A stretch of 64,000 nucleotides of DNA from 66-474 sp051954935 (GCA_051954935.1 JBQCHG010000005.1:1-64000), one strand, 5' to 3'. Positions 9,322-18,094 are shown, counted from the first letter of the stretch. Translations and numbers: made by a program. The notes: generated by a model not told the origin, from the sequence alone.

Positions 9322-11150
9322 GCCGCCACCTTTCCGGTTTCGCGCTCTCCGCATCCCGCGTGGGCCTCCAGCAACAGGAACTTGCGCATGTCCCAGGCGC
9401 CGGTCGGACAGCGCTCGGCGCACAGGCCGCAGTGCAGGCACACATCCTCGTCCTTCACCATCACGCGACCGGTTTTCAGCGCGCCGGACACATACAAGTC
9501 CTGCTGCACGTTCTTCGCCGGCGCATTCAGGCGCGAACGCAGGTCTGCTTCCTCGCCATTGGCGGTGAAGCTGATGCAATCCATCGGGCAGATGTCCACG
9601 CAGGCGTCGCACTCGATGCAGACGTTCTCGGTGAACACGGTCTGCACGTCGCAGTTGAGGCAGCGCTGCGTTTCCTTCCACGCGGTTTCCGCGTCGAAAC
9701 CCATCTCCACTTCCTGGCGGATATTGGTGAGCGTCTTCTCCTTCGGCGCCCACGGCACGACATAACGTTGGTCCGGCGAGACCGCGTTGTCGTAGCTCCA
9801 TTCGTGGATGCCCATCTTCTGCGAGATGAGGTTCGCCATCGGCGGTGGCCGCTCGTGTACGTCCTCGCTCTGCAGATAACGATGGATGGAGATCGCGGCC
9901 TGGTGGCCGTGCTCCACTGCCCAGATGATGTTCTTGGGCCCGAAGGCCGCGTCGCCGCCGAAGAACACCTTCGGCAGCGTGGACTGCATCGTGACCTTGT
10001 CCAGCTTCGGCATGTCCCACTCGTCGAATTCGATGCCGAGATCGCGTTCGACCCACGGGAATGCGTTCTCCTGCCCCACCGCAATCAGCACTTCGTCGCA
10101 ATCGAACGTGACATCCGACTCGCCGGTCGGAACCAGCTTGCGCTTGCCGCGCGCGTCGTACTCCGCGCGCATCGGCGTGAAGCTCATGCCGGTCAAGTTG
10201 CCGTTTTCGTGCAGGAAGGCTTTCGGATTGAGCCAGTTCAGGATCTGCACGCCTTCGTGCTCGGCGTCCTCTTTTTCCCACGGGCTCGCCTTCATCTCCT
10301 CGTAGCCGGAGCGCACGATCACCTTGACGTCATCACCGCCCAGCCGCCGCGAACTGCGGCAGCAATCCATCGCGGTGTTGCCGCCACCGAGCACGATCAC
10401 GCGTTTGCCGACGCTCGCGACATGCCCGAAATAGACGGACGCCAGCCAATCGATGCCAATGTGGATTTTTCCGGCGGCTTCCCGTCGGCCCGGGATATCC
10501 AGGTCGCGCCCGCGTGGGGCGCCGCAGCCGACGAACACCGCGTCGTAGTCTTCCAGCAGCGGGCGCAGGGATTCGATGCGGCGATTGCCGACGAACAGCA
10601 CGCCCAGATCGAGGATGTAGCCGACTTCCTCGTCGATCACGGATTCCGGCAAGCGGAAACGCGGCACCTGCGTGCGCATGAAGCCGCCGCCTTTCGCGTC
10701 GGCTTCGAAAATGGTGACCTTGTAGCCGAGCGGAGCGAGGTCGCGCGCGACCGTCAGCGATGCCGGCCCGGCGCCGACACAGGCGATGCGGAAGCGATCG
10801 GTGCCGGGAACGCGTTCCGGCAAGCGCGCGCGCAATCGCGAGCCGATGTCGGCGCTCTTGTTGTCGGCTGCAACACGTTTCAGCCGGCAGATCGCGACGG
10901 GCTCGGGTTTTTCTCCATTGCTTTCCTCGACGCGCCCGCGGCGGCAGGCCGGCTCGCAAGGGCGGTCGCAGGTGCGGCCGAGAATGCCTGGGAAAACATT
11001 GGAATCCCAGTTGACCAGGAAGGCGTCGTCGTAGCGGCCGGCCGCGATCAGGCGGATGTATTCCGGCACCGGCGTGTGCGCCGGGCACGCCCACTGGCAA
11101 TCCACCACCTTGTGGAAGTAGGCGGGATCGTGGATATCGGTCGGCTGCAT
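9318..11150 (-). CDS. FAD- and iron-sulfur-dependent NAD(P)H subunit of the 2-oxoacid oxidoreductase (GltD-like)
   Basis: 610 residues. The N-terminus is the GltD/NfnB-type cysteine domain (CQWACPAHTPVPEYIRL, then CDRPCEPACRRG). An FAD-binding segment VGAGPASLTVARDLAPLGYK and an NAD(P)-binding segment VLGGGNTAMDCCRSSRRLG follow. The last 110 residues hold two ferredoxin-like 4Fe-4S motifs, CIECDACVDICPMDC and CLHCGLCAERCPTGA. It would pass electrons between the oxidoreductase core encoded next door and NAD(P). In Azoarcus a 66-kDa flavin subunit does this for 2-oxoglutarate:NADP+ oxidoreductase, and the predicted mass here is close. The ATG at 11150 has GGAGG 5 bases upstream. It is the first gene of the operon; I see no convincing promoter. 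A glutamate synthase small subunit is unlikely because no large subunit is present and the C-terminal ferredoxin domain is extra. Confidence 0.88.
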   Translation of the reverse strand: MQPTDIHDPAYFHKVVDCQWACPAHTPVPEYIRLIAAGRYDDAFLVNWDSNVFPGILGRTCDRPCEPACRRGRVEESNGEKPEPVAICRLKRVAADNKSADIGSRLRARLPERVPGTDRFRIACVGAGPASLTVARDLAPLGYKVTIFEADAKGGGFMRTQVPRFRLPESVIDEEVGYILDLGVLFVGNRRIESLRPLLEDYDAVFVGCGAPRGRDLDIPGRREAAGKIHIGIDWLASVYFGHVASVGKRVIVLGGGNTAMDCCRSSRRLGGDDVKVIVRSGYEEMKASPWEKEDAEHEGVQILNWLNPKAFLHENGNLTGMSFTPMRAEYDARGKRKLVPTGESDVTFDCDEVLIAVGQENAFPWVERDLGIEFDEWDMPKLDKVTMQSTLPKVFFGGDAAFGPKNIIWAVEHGHQAAISIHRYLQSEDVHERPPPMANLISQKMGIHEWSYDNAVSPDQRYVVPWAPKEKTLTNIRQEVEMGFDAETAWKETQRCLNCDVQTVFTENVCIECDACVDICPMDCISFTANGEEADLRSRLNAPAKNVQQDLYVSGALKTGRVMVKDEDVCLHCGLCAERCPTGAWDMRKFLLLEAHAGCGERETGKVAA

Positions 11151-11230
11151 CGCATCCTCCCGGCGCCGGGTCAGGGCGTCAGGGCGAGTCTAGCCGTTTT
11201 GGATCGGAACGAAAGGGGAGCCAGTGTCAC

Positions 11231-11316
11231 CGTTCACCCTGAACGTAGACCCGCAGGGCCGGAGTCGAAGGGCGCTTCGACTCCGCTCTCACGCGAGCTA
11301 CGCTCAGCGCGAAGGG
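11231..11316. repeat. Dispersed repeat, first copy (family C)
   Basis: Begins with the inverted repeat CGTTCACCCTGAACG and continues through GGCCGGAGTCGAAGGGCGC, CTTCGACTCCGCTC, GCGAGCTACGCTCAGCGC. The second half is repeated with few changes at 53855-53914. It lies between the oxidoreductase operon and the pnp terminators. Confidence 0.7.
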
Positions 11317-11321
11317 TGCCG

Positions 11322-11351
11322 CAAAAACAAAAAAAAAGGGGCCTTGCGGCC
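11322..11351 (-). terminator. Possible second terminator downstream of pnp
   Basis: Read on the minus strand, GGCCGCAAGGCC is followed by a long run of T. The stem is only 4 GC pairs, so it may be a decayed copy of the terminator 40 bases upstream on that strand. Confidence 0.4.
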
Positions 11352-11370
11352 ATGGAGCTCTTCGCCATGG
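11350..11370. repeat. 21-base linker repeat, copy 1 (reverse orientation)
   Basis: Near-palindrome with halves CCATGGAGC and CGCCATGG around TCTT. The same element occurs at 20724, 20810, 40933 and 54531 in forward orientation. Confidence 0.6.
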
Positions 11371-11378
11371 ACGGCAAA

Positions 11379-11404
11379 TAAAAAAAGCGGGCCTTACGGC
11401 CCGC
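11379..11404 (-). terminator. Rho-independent terminator of the rimP-pnp operon
   Basis: On the minus strand the stem GCGGGCC, loop GTAA and stem GGCCCGC are followed by seven T. It lies 32 bases past the pnp stop. Confidence 0.9.
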
Positions 11405-11436
11405 TTTTCGGTAGCACTCCGGCGAGAGAGGCTGGC

Positions 11437-13557
11437 CTACGCCGCCGCTCCACCAGCCGCCTTGGCTTCATCTTCGGCCACGGCTTTCATGGACAGGCGG
11501 ATGCGGCCCTGCTTGTCCACTTCCAGCACCTTGACTTTGACGATGTCGCCTTCCTTCAGCTTGTCGGAAACCTTCTCGACGCGCTCGTTGGAAATCTGCG
11601 ACACGTGTACCAGGCCGTCCTTGCCGGGCAGGATGGTGACGAATGCGCCGAAATCCATCAGCTTGGCGACCTTGCCCTCGTAGATGCGACCGGGCTCGAC
11701 GTCGGAGACGATCTGCTCGATGCGCTTCTTGGCGGCGTCCGCCGCTTCGCGGTTGACCGAGGCGATCACCACCGTGCCGTCATCGCTGATGTCGATCGTG
11801 GTGCCGGTTTCCTCGGTGATCGAGCGGATGGTCGCACCGCCCTTGCCGATCACCTCGCGGATCTTGTCCGGATGGATCTTGATGGTGAGCAGGCGCGGCG
11901 CGTACTCGCTCATCTCGCCGCGCGGCGCGCCGAGCGCCTTGGCCATCTCGCCGAGGATGTGCAAGCGACCGCGCTTGGCCTGCTCCAGCGCCGTGCGCAT
12001 GATCTCCTCGGTGATGCCGTCGATCTTGATGTCCATCTGCAGCGCGGACACGCCGTTTTCGGTGCCGGCCACCTTGAAGTCCATGTCGCCCAGATGATCC
12101 TCGTCGCCCAAGATGTCGGACAGCACGACGAAGTTGCCGCCTTCCTTCACCAGGCCCATCGCGATGCCCGCGACCGGCGCGGTTAGCGGCACGCCGGCGT
12201 CCATCATCGCCAGCGAGGAGCCGCACACCGACGCCATGGACGAGGAACCGTTGGATTCGGTGATTTCCGAAACCACGCGCACCACGTACGGGAATTGCTC
12301 CATGGACGGCTTCACCGCCTGCACGCCACGGCGCGCGAGGCGGCCGTGGCCGATTTCACGACGCTTCGGGCCGGCCATGCGGCCACACTCGCCCACCGAG
12401 TACGGCGGAAAGTTGTAATGGAACAGGAAGGTATCCTTCGACTCGCCTTCCGGCGCGTCGATGATCTGCGAATCGCGCGCGGTGCCGAGCGTCACGGTGA
12501 CCAGCGCCTGCGTTTCGCCGCGGGTGAACAGTGCCGAACCGTGCGTACGCGGCAGCACGCCCACGCGCGCGGTGATCGGACGCACCGTGTCCAGCGCGCG
12601 GCCGTCGATGCGGGTCTTGGTCTTCAGCACGCCGTCGCGCAACGTGCGGTATTCCAGTTCGCCGAATTCCTTGGCGAGCTCCGCGCCATTCCAGCCTTCG
12701 TTTTCCGCGCGGCCGGCCAGCGACTGCATGACGTCCTGCTTCACCGCGGCGATCGCGTCGCGGCGCTGCAGCTTGTCGCGGATCTGGAAGGCTTCGACGA
12801 GGCGGTTGCCCACGGCTTCCTTCAGCGCGGCGATCATTGCCTCGTTGCGCGCAGGCGCGGTCCAGCTCGAAGGCCTGGTACCGGCTTCGACTGTAAGCTC
12901 GTTGATCGTGTTGATGACCTTCTGCATCTCGCGATGCCCGAACATCACCGCGCCGAGCATCACGTCCTCGGAAAGCAGCTTGGCTTCGGACTCGACCATC
13001 AACACCGCGTTGGCGGTGCCGGCGACGACCAGGTCCAGCGCGGAATCCTTCAGCTGCGCCTTGGTCGGGTTCAGCACGTACTGGCCGTTGACGTAACCGA
13101 CGCGCGCGGCGCCGATCGGGCCCTTGAAGGGAATGCCCGCAAGAGAGAGCGCGGCGGACGCGCCGATCATCGCGGGGATGTCGCCGTCCACTTCCGGGTT
13201 CAAGGAAACAACGGTGGCGATGACCTGCACCTCGTTCTTGTATTCCTCAGGGAACAGCGGGCGCACCGGACGATCGATCAGGCGCGAGGTGAGGGTTTCC
13301 TTCTCGGTCGGGCGCCCTTCGCGCTTGAAGAAGCCGCCGGGGATGCGGCCCGCGGAGTAGAACTTTTCCTGATAGTCCACCGTGAGCGGGAAGAAATCCT
13401 GCCCTTCGCGTGGCTTGGCGGCAGCGACCGCGGTGACCAGCACCACGGTGCCGTCCATGCTGACCATCACCGAGCCGGAAGCCTGTTTGGCGATTTCGCC
13501 GGTCTCCAGCGTGACTTCGTGCTGGCCGTATTGGAATTTCTTGGTGATTTTGGCCAC
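11437..13557 (-). CDS. pnp: Polyribonucleotide nucleotidyltransferase (PNPase)
   Basis: 3'-to-5' phosphorolytic exoribonuclease and degradosome component. 706 residues (E. coli 711). The start is GTG at 13557 (VAKITKKFQYG), with GGAGATAAG just upstream overlapping the end of rpsO; the in-frame sequence further upstream crosses rpsO and is not family-like. Two RNase PH domains (about 10-220 and 300-530) are followed by a KH domain (VIGKGGATIRSITEETG) and an S1 domain (GRIYEGKVAKLMDFGAFV). The tail is short and Ala/Glu-rich. It is the last gene of the rimP-pnp operon and is followed by a strong terminator. In E. coli pnp is autoregulated through its leader; a long leader is absent here because rpsO ends 5 bases away. 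Confidence 0.97.
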   Translation of the reverse strand: MAKITKKFQYGQHEVTLETGEIAKQASGSVMVSMDGTVVLVTAVAAAKPREGQDFFPLTVDYQEKFYSAGRIPGGFFKREGRPTEKETLTSRLIDRPVRPLFPEEYKNEVQVIATVVSLNPEVDGDIPAMIGASAALSLAGIPFKGPIGAARVGYVNGQYVLNPTKAQLKDSALDLVVAGTANAVLMVESEAKLLSEDVMLGAVMFGHREMQKVINTINELTVEAGTRPSSWTAPARNEAMIAALKEAVGNRLVEAFQIRDKLQRRDAIAAVKQDVMQSLAGRAENEGWNGAELAKEFGELEYRTLRDGVLKTKTRIDGRALDTVRPITARVGVLPRTHGSALFTRGETQALVTVTLGTARDSQIIDAPEGESKDTFLFHYNFPPYSVGECGRMAGPKRREIGHGRLARRGVQAVKPSMEQFPYVVRVVSEITESNGSSSMASVCGSSLAMMDAGVPLTAPVAGIAMGLVKEGGNFVVLSDILGDEDHLGDMDFKVAGTENGVSALQMDIKIDGITEEIMRTALEQAKRGRLHILGEMAKALGAPRGEMSEYAPRLLTIKIHPDKIREVIGKGGATIRSITEETGTTIDISDDGTVVIASVNREAADAAKKRIEQIVSDVEPGRIYEGKVAKLMDFGAFVTILPGKDGLVHVSQISNERVEKVSDKLKEGDIVKVKVLEVDKQGRIRLSMKAVAEDEAKAAGGAAA

Positions 13558-13562
13558 GAGGC

Positions 13563-13832
13563 TTATCTCCTCAGGCCGAGCTTGCCGATCAACGACTGGT
13601 AACGCGCGCTGTCCTTGGCCTTGAGGTAATTCAAAAGGCGGCGGCGGTGGTTCACCATCTTCAGCAGGCCGCGGCGCGAGTGGTGGTCCTGCTTGTGTGT
13701 TGCGAAGTGCTGGGAGAGGTGCTCGATGCGCGCGGAGAGCAGTGCGATCTGCACTTCCGGCGAACCGGTGTCGGTCGGCGCACGGCGGAAATCCGCGATG
13801 ACCTGGTTGGTTTGTTCGGTGGAAAGCGACAT
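13563..13832 (-). CDS. rpsO: Small ribosomal subunit protein S15
   Basis: 89 residues, exactly the usual length. MSLSTEQTNQVIADFRR is followed by TGSPEVQIALLSARI and HHSRRGLLKMVNHRRRLLNYL, the conserved 16S-binding helices. S15 nucleates the central domain of the 30S subunit. The gene precedes pnp by 5 bases. A 223-base gap separates it from truB, much longer than other gaps in this operon, and holds two palindromes that could be its autoregulatory leader. Confidence 0.98.
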   Translation of the reverse strand: MSLSTEQTNQVIADFRRAPTDTGSPEVQIALLSARIEHLSQHFATHKQDHHSRRGLLKMVNHRRRLLNYLKAKDSARYQSLIGKLGLRR

Positions 13833-13874
13833 GGGTTTTGCGTCCTGATGAATCGGCGCGAGGCTTGTCCAGAG

Positions 13875-13894
13875 GCACTCTCGATCGAAAGTGC
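13875..13894. promoter_or_regulatory. Inverted repeat in the rpsO leader (1)
   Basis: GCACTCTCGATCGAAAGTGC, a 20-base inverted repeat with one imperfect pair, starting 43 bases upstream of the rpsO ATG. It could form a leader hairpin; an S15-binding role is inference. Confidence 0.5.
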
Positions 13895-13919
13895 GGCCAG
13901 ATGGCTGCATTCCAATCTC

Positions 13920-13937
13920 GCGTTCATGGATGAACGC
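13920..13937. promoter_or_regulatory. Inverted repeat in the rpsO leader (2)
   Basis: GCGTTCATGGATGAACGC, a perfect 8-base-pair stem with a two-base centre, about 88 bases upstream of rpsO. It may be part of a leader structure or a protein-binding site. Confidence 0.5.
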
Positions 13938-14055
13938 ATTCAAATGCCGCTGCACAAGCCGCCGCCGTGGTGGAAGTCAGCGGTGAATGAAAACCACAGT
14001 GGAGCGTTGTGAAGCCGGATATTCTAACCGGGACAAACGCTTGGCAACAAGTTGG

Positions 14056-14961
14056 TCACGCGGGCGTGGAAAACCCCCGCAACACCCGCGCCTCCCGGCC
14101 GTCCGCCTCGACGAGTGCCAGCAACCGGCCATCGGCCGATTGGGTGCGATAGAGGCCAGGCGCGGCTTGCGTGGAGATCCGCCGGCCGTGCGCCAGTGCA
14201 TCCAGATCCGCCGGGCTCGCAGGCAGCACCGGCCAGTCGGCCAGCCCGGCTTCCAGCGGCAAAAGGCATTGATCCAGACCTGCCGTGCCCTTTTCCGCCT
14301 GAATGTCTTCCAACTGCACCGGAGTGAACATGCACGGCTGCCTGAACGGCTCGACCCACAGCCGCCGAAGCGCGGCCAGGTGCGCACCGCAGCCGAGCGC
14401 TTCGCCGAGATCACGCACCAGCGCGCGGATGTAAGTACCGGACCCGCATTCGACGTGCAGCCGCAGGCGCTCATCGCCCGAGCGATCGATCAGATCGAAA
14501 CGATGGATCTCTACTTCGCGGGGCGGCGCGGTCACGTTCTCGCCGCGGCGCGCGCGCTTGTAGAGCGCCACGCCCTGCTGCTTCAGCGCCGAATACACCG
14601 GCGGGACCTGGATAATGCGACCGGTGAGCCTCGCAAGCTGCACCGTGATCGCTTCATCATCCAGCATCGGGACCTGGCGCTCGCGCACCACCGCGCCTTC
14701 TGCATCATCGGTATCCGTGGTGATCCCGAGCCGGCACTCCGCTTCATAGGCCTTGCGAGAACCGAGCAGGTAACCGGCGATCTTGGTCGCCTCTCCGAAG
14801 CAGATAGGCAGCAAGCCCGTCGCCAGCGGATCGAGGCTGCCCGTGTGCCCGGCCTTTTCCGCGCGATACAGTCGCTTCGCGATCTGCAGGGCGCGATTGG
14901 AAGTGATGCCTGCGGGTTTGTCGAGCAGCAGGATGCCCGTGCACTGGCGACGCTCGATCAT
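14056..14961 (-). CDS. truB: tRNA pseudouridine-55 synthase
   Basis: Makes pseudouridine 55 in the T loop of tRNAs. 301 residues. Motifs are LLLDKPAGITSN, then AGHTGSLDPLATGLLPICFGEATK with the catalytic aspartate in SLDPLA, then GTYIRALVRDLGE. A PUA-like C-terminal part follows. The ATG shares a base with the rbfA stop (TGATG), so it is coupled to rbfA. A 223-base gap to rpsO follows. Confidence 0.97.
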   Translation of the reverse strand: MIERRQCTGILLLDKPAGITSNRALQIAKRLYRAEKAGHTGSLDPLATGLLPICFGEATKIAGYLLGSRKAYEAECRLGITTDTDDAEGAVVRERQVPMLDDEAITVQLARLTGRIIQVPPVYSALKQQGVALYKRARRGENVTAPPREVEIHRFDLIDRSGDERLRLHVECGSGTYIRALVRDLGEALGCGAHLAALRRLWVEPFRQPCMFTPVQLEDIQAEKGTAGLDQCLLPLEAGLADWPVLPASPADLDALAHGRRISTQAAPGLYRTQSADGRLLALVEADGREARVLRGFSTPA

Positions 14962-15317
14962 CAATCGGATTTCGGCTCCGCATTCCGCAACAACGACTCG
15001 ATGCGTTCGCCCTTGTCCACCGAGTCGTCGTACTTGAAGCGCAGCTCCGGCACGCGCCGCATGCGCATCGTGTGCGAGAGCTCGCGGCGCAGATCCTTGG
15101 CCGCCTCCTTCAACGCCTTCACCACCTCGGCGGAACGCTCCGGCTGCAACGCCGTGACCCACACCGTGGCCACATCCAGGTCGCGCGTGACCTCCACGTC
15201 CGACACGCTGGCCTGCGGCAGCGCGTGATCGCGTACCAGTGCGTGCACCAGCGTGCCCAGCTCACGGCGAAGCTCGGCATTGACGCGATCGGTGCGGTGG
15301 AAGGAATGGGAGGGCAT
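14961..15317 (-). CDS. rbfA: Ribosome-binding factor A
   Basis: Late 30S maturation factor with a single KH-like domain. 118 residues; MPSHSFHRTDRVNAELRREL is the typical start, and SDVEVTRDLDVATVWVTAL is the conserved middle. The ATG at 15317 is preferred because the seven residues upstream are not conserved. The order infB-rbfA-truB is nearly universal. A 179-base gap to infB is filled by two repeat elements. Confidence 0.95.
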   Translation of the reverse strand: MPSHSFHRTDRVNAELRRELGTLVHALVRDHALPQASVSDVEVTRDLDVATVWVTALQPERSAEVVKALKEAAKDLRRELSHTMRMRRVPELRFKYDDSVDKGERIESLLRNAEPKSD

Positions 15318-15345
15318 GCTTGAACAGGGGGTATCCATGTTTCGT

Positions 15346-15379
15346 GATTCCGGACGCGGCGAAGCCGCGGTCCGGAATC
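15346..15379. repeat. Long inverted repeat between infB and rbfA (family B)
   Basis: Outer arms GATTCCGGA and TCCGGAATC, inner arms GCGGC and GCCGC, with a GAA loop. It could form a stable hairpin within the operon mRNA. Confidence 0.75.
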
Positions 15380-15415
15380 AAGTGTCTTTGGTTCAAACTT
15401 CAAAGCAAAGTCACT

Positions 15416-15463
15416 GGATTCCGGGTTCCGCCCGCGAAGTCGCGAACGGCCCCGGAATGACAA
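15416..15463. repeat. Family B repeat (GGATTCCGGG ... CCCGGAATGAC)
   Basis: Starts GGATTCCGGGTTCCGC and ends GGCCCCGGAATGAC, with imperfect complementarity. A related copy lies at 20870-20908. Located just after the infB stop. Confidence 0.7.
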
Positions 15464-15496
15464 TGTTTTTTCTGATCGCCCGCGCAGACTCCTGCG

Positions 15497-18094
15497 TCAA
15501 AGCGTCCTCGCAACCTCGACGCGCTCGAAGCACTCGATCTTGTCGCCCGGCTTGACGTCGTTGTACTGCTTGACGCCGATGCCGCACTCCATGCCGTTGC
15601 GCACTTCGTCCACGTTCTCCTTGAAGCGGCGCAGCGATTCGAGTTCGCCCTCGAAGATCACGATGTTGTCGCGCAGCACGCGGATCGGCTTGTGCCTGCG
15701 CACCACGCCCTCGATCACCATGCAGCCGGCGATCGCCCCGAACTTGGACGAGCGGAACACGTCGCGCACCTCGGCGGTGCCGAGGATGTCCTCTCGTACT
15801 TCGGTGCCGAGCAAACCGGTCGCGGCCTGCTTCACCTGATCGATCACGTCGTAGATGATCGAGAAGTAGCGCAGGTCCAGACCGTTGGCTTCGATCACCT
15901 TGCGCGCGGAGGCATCGGCGCGCACGTTGAAGCCGATGATCAGCGCCTTCGAAGCCGCCGCCAGCGTGGCATCGGATTCGGTGATGCCGCCGACACCAGA
16001 GGCGATCACGTTGACCTTGACCAGATCGTTGCCGATGTCCGTCAGCGATTGGCGGAGTGCTTCCGCCGAACCCTGCACGTCGGCCTTGATGACGAGGTTC
16101 AGCGTCTGCTGGCCTTCGCCCTTGCCCATCATCGCCATCACGTCTTCGAGCGTGTTGGTGCGGGTGACCAGTCGCTGGTCGCGGCGCTTGGCTTCGCGCT
16201 CGGAGACCACGTCCTTGGCCAGGCGCTCGTCGGCCACGACGACGAATTCGTCGCCCGCTTCCGGCACGCCGGAAAGGCCGAGCATCTGCACCGGAATGGA
16301 CGGACCGGCCGCTTGCACTTGCGCGCCGGTTTCGTCGAACAGAGCGCGCACGCGGCCGTATTCGACGCCGCACACGACGTAGTCGCCGCGCTTCAGTTCG
16401 CCCGATTGCACAAGCACCGTCGCGACCGGACCGCGGCCCTTGTCCAGGCTCGATTCGATCACCACGCCGGAAGCACGGCCCTCGGCGACGGCGGAGAGTT
16501 CCATCACTTCCGCCTGCACCGTGATCGCGTCCAGCAATGCGTCCACGCCGTCGCCGGTCTTGGCCGACACCGGCACGAACTGCGTATCTCCGCCCCAATC
16601 CTCCGGCACGACCTCATGCTGCACCAGCCCTTGGCGCACGTTGTCCGGATTGGCTTCGGGTTTGTCCATTTTGTTGACCGCGACGATCAGCGGCACCTTG
16701 GCAGCACGCGCGTGCTGCACCGCCTCCACGGTCTGCGGCATCACGCCGTCGTCGGCAGCCACCACCAGCACCACGATGTCCGTGGACTGCGCGCCGCGCG
16801 CACGCATCGAAGTGAACGCGGCATGGCCGGGCGTGTCGAGGAAGGTGATCACGCCCTTGGGCGTGGTCACGTGATACGCACCGATGTGCTGGGTGATGCC
16901 GCCGGCCTCGCCCGCGGCCACTTTCGTGCGGCGGATGTAATCCAGCAGCGAGGTCTTGCCGTGGTCCACGTGGCCCATGATGGTCACCACCGGCGGACGC
17001 GACGAACGCTCGCCCTCGGCGGTTTCAGCGTGCGCGGCCAGCGCGGTCTCGGCGGTCTTCTCTTCCGCGCGCACGGCGGTGTGGCCGAGTTCCTCGACCA
17101 CCAGCGCGGCGGTATCGTGGTCGATCACCTGGTTGATGGTGACCATCGTGCCCATCTTGAACAGGGCCTTCACCACATCGGAACCCTTCACCGCCATCTT
17201 CTGCGCGAGGTCTGCGACCACGATCGAATCGCCGATTGCGATTTCACGCGTGACCGGGGCGGTCGGCCTGGAGAAGCCGTGCTGCGTGGTCAGCTGCGAG
17301 AGATCGATCTTCTGCTTGGGCTTTTTGCGGGTGGAGCGGCGCGCGCGCTCGGCATCGGTGAGATGCAACTCACCGCCAACATAACGCGCCTTCAGGACAT
17401 CCTCGTCACCCTCGTCGCGCATGCGATGCGAGCCGTGACGCTTGTGCTTGTGCGCCGTCGCGGGCTCTTCCTTGGCACGCGCAGGTTTCGGCGCCTCATG
17501 GCGGCGCGCCGCGGGCGCTGCGGCTTCGCGCGCGGGTTCGACGGCGGTGGCCGCCGCAGCCTGGGCCAGGGCTTCGGCTTCGGCACGCGCGCGCTCTTCC
17601 TCTGCACGACGGCGCTCTTCCTCGACGGCCTGCAATTTGGCCTGCTCTTCTTGCCGGCGACGATCCTGTTCGGCACGCTCGGCTTCCTCGCGCTCGCGCT
17701 GTTCCTGCGACTCGGCCAACAGGCGGCGCGCTTCCTCGCGCTCGGCATCGGCATTGGCTTCTTCGGCAATCACGCTACGCTTCACGTAGGTGCGCTTGGC
17801 GCGAACCTCGACGTTCACCGTCTTGGAATTCGCGCCGCGGCCGCCGCCAACGGTGATCTCGCTGACCTTGCGGCGCTTCAGCGTGATCTGGCGCGGCGAG
17901 GCTTGCTCCTCGCGCGCTTCGTCGCGCTTGCCGTGCGTGCGGCGCAGGAAGCCGAGCAGCTTCACCTTCTCGGTGCTGCTGATGACCTGGTCGGGGTTCT
18001 TGAACGACATGCCGGCTTCGGCAAGCTGCGTCAGCAGCTTGTCTTCCGTCATGCCCAGCACACCCGCCAGTTGTTTGATGGTTACGTCTGACAT
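15497..18094 (-). CDS. infB: Translation initiation factor IF-2
   Basis: GTPase that brings fMet-tRNA to the 30S subunit and promotes subunit joining. 865 residues. The N-terminal IF2 domain is MSDVTIKQLAGVLGMTEDKL. A long charged Glu/Arg/Ala-rich linker (about 110-250) precedes an IF2-associated segment. The G domain has GHVDHGKTS (about 372), DTPGHAAF and NKMDKPEAN. Domains C1 and C2, which bind fMet, complete the protein. Shorter isoforms from internal starts are known in E. coli; I did not find a clear internal ribosome site. It sits between nusA and rbfA as in all gammaproteobacteria. Confidence 0.98.
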   Translation of the reverse strand: MSDVTIKQLAGVLGMTEDKLLTQLAEAGMSFKNPDQVISSTEKVKLLGFLRRTHGKRDEAREEQASPRQITLKRRKVSEITVGGGRGANSKTVNVEVRAKRTYVKRSVIAEEANADAEREEARRLLAESQEQREREEAERAEQDRRRQEEQAKLQAVEEERRRAEEERARAEAEALAQAAAATAVEPAREAAAPAARRHEAPKPARAKEEPATAHKHKRHGSHRMRDEGDEDVLKARYVGGELHLTDAERARRSTRKKPKQKIDLSQLTTQHGFSRPTAPVTREIAIGDSIVVADLAQKMAVKGSDVVKALFKMGTMVTINQVIDHDTAALVVEELGHTAVRAEEKTAETALAAHAETAEGERSSRPPVVTIMGHVDHGKTSLLDYIRRTKVAAGEAGGITQHIGAYHVTTPKGVITFLDTPGHAAFTSMRARGAQSTDIVVLVVAADDGVMPQTVEAVQHARAAKVPLIVAVNKMDKPEANPDNVRQGLVQHEVVPEDWGGDTQFVPVSAKTGDGVDALLDAITVQAEVMELSAVAEGRASGVVIESSLDKGRGPVATVLVQSGELKRGDYVVCGVEYGRVRALFDETGAQVQAAGPSIPVQMLGLSGVPEAGDEFVVVADERLAKDVVSEREAKRRDQRLVTRTNTLEDVMAMMGKGEGQQTLNLVIKADVQGSAEALRQSLTDIGNDLVKVNVIASGVGGITESDATLAAASKALIIGFNVRADASARKVIEANGLDLRYFSIIYDVIDQVKQAATGLLGTEVREDILGTAEVRDVFRSSKFGAIAGCMVIEGVVRRHKPIRVLRDNIVIFEGELESLRRFKENVDEVRNGMECGIGVKQYNDVKPGDKIECFERVEVARTL

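Noticed and set aside
13558..13878. N-terminal extension of pnp by about 100 codons.
   Set aside because: It overlaps rpsO in another frame and has no similarity to PNPase; GTG at 13557 with a good ribosome site explains the start.
15692..18091. A 799-codon open frame opposite infB, and similar long frames opposite nuoL, nuoM and the oxidoreductase operon (e.g. 23635-25956, 22563-24362, 9360-11381).
   Set aside because: They are mirror frames of GC-rich genes with strong third-position bias. Their translations are Arg/His/Ala/Gln-rich with no domain, and the opposite strand encodes well-known conserved proteins throughout.
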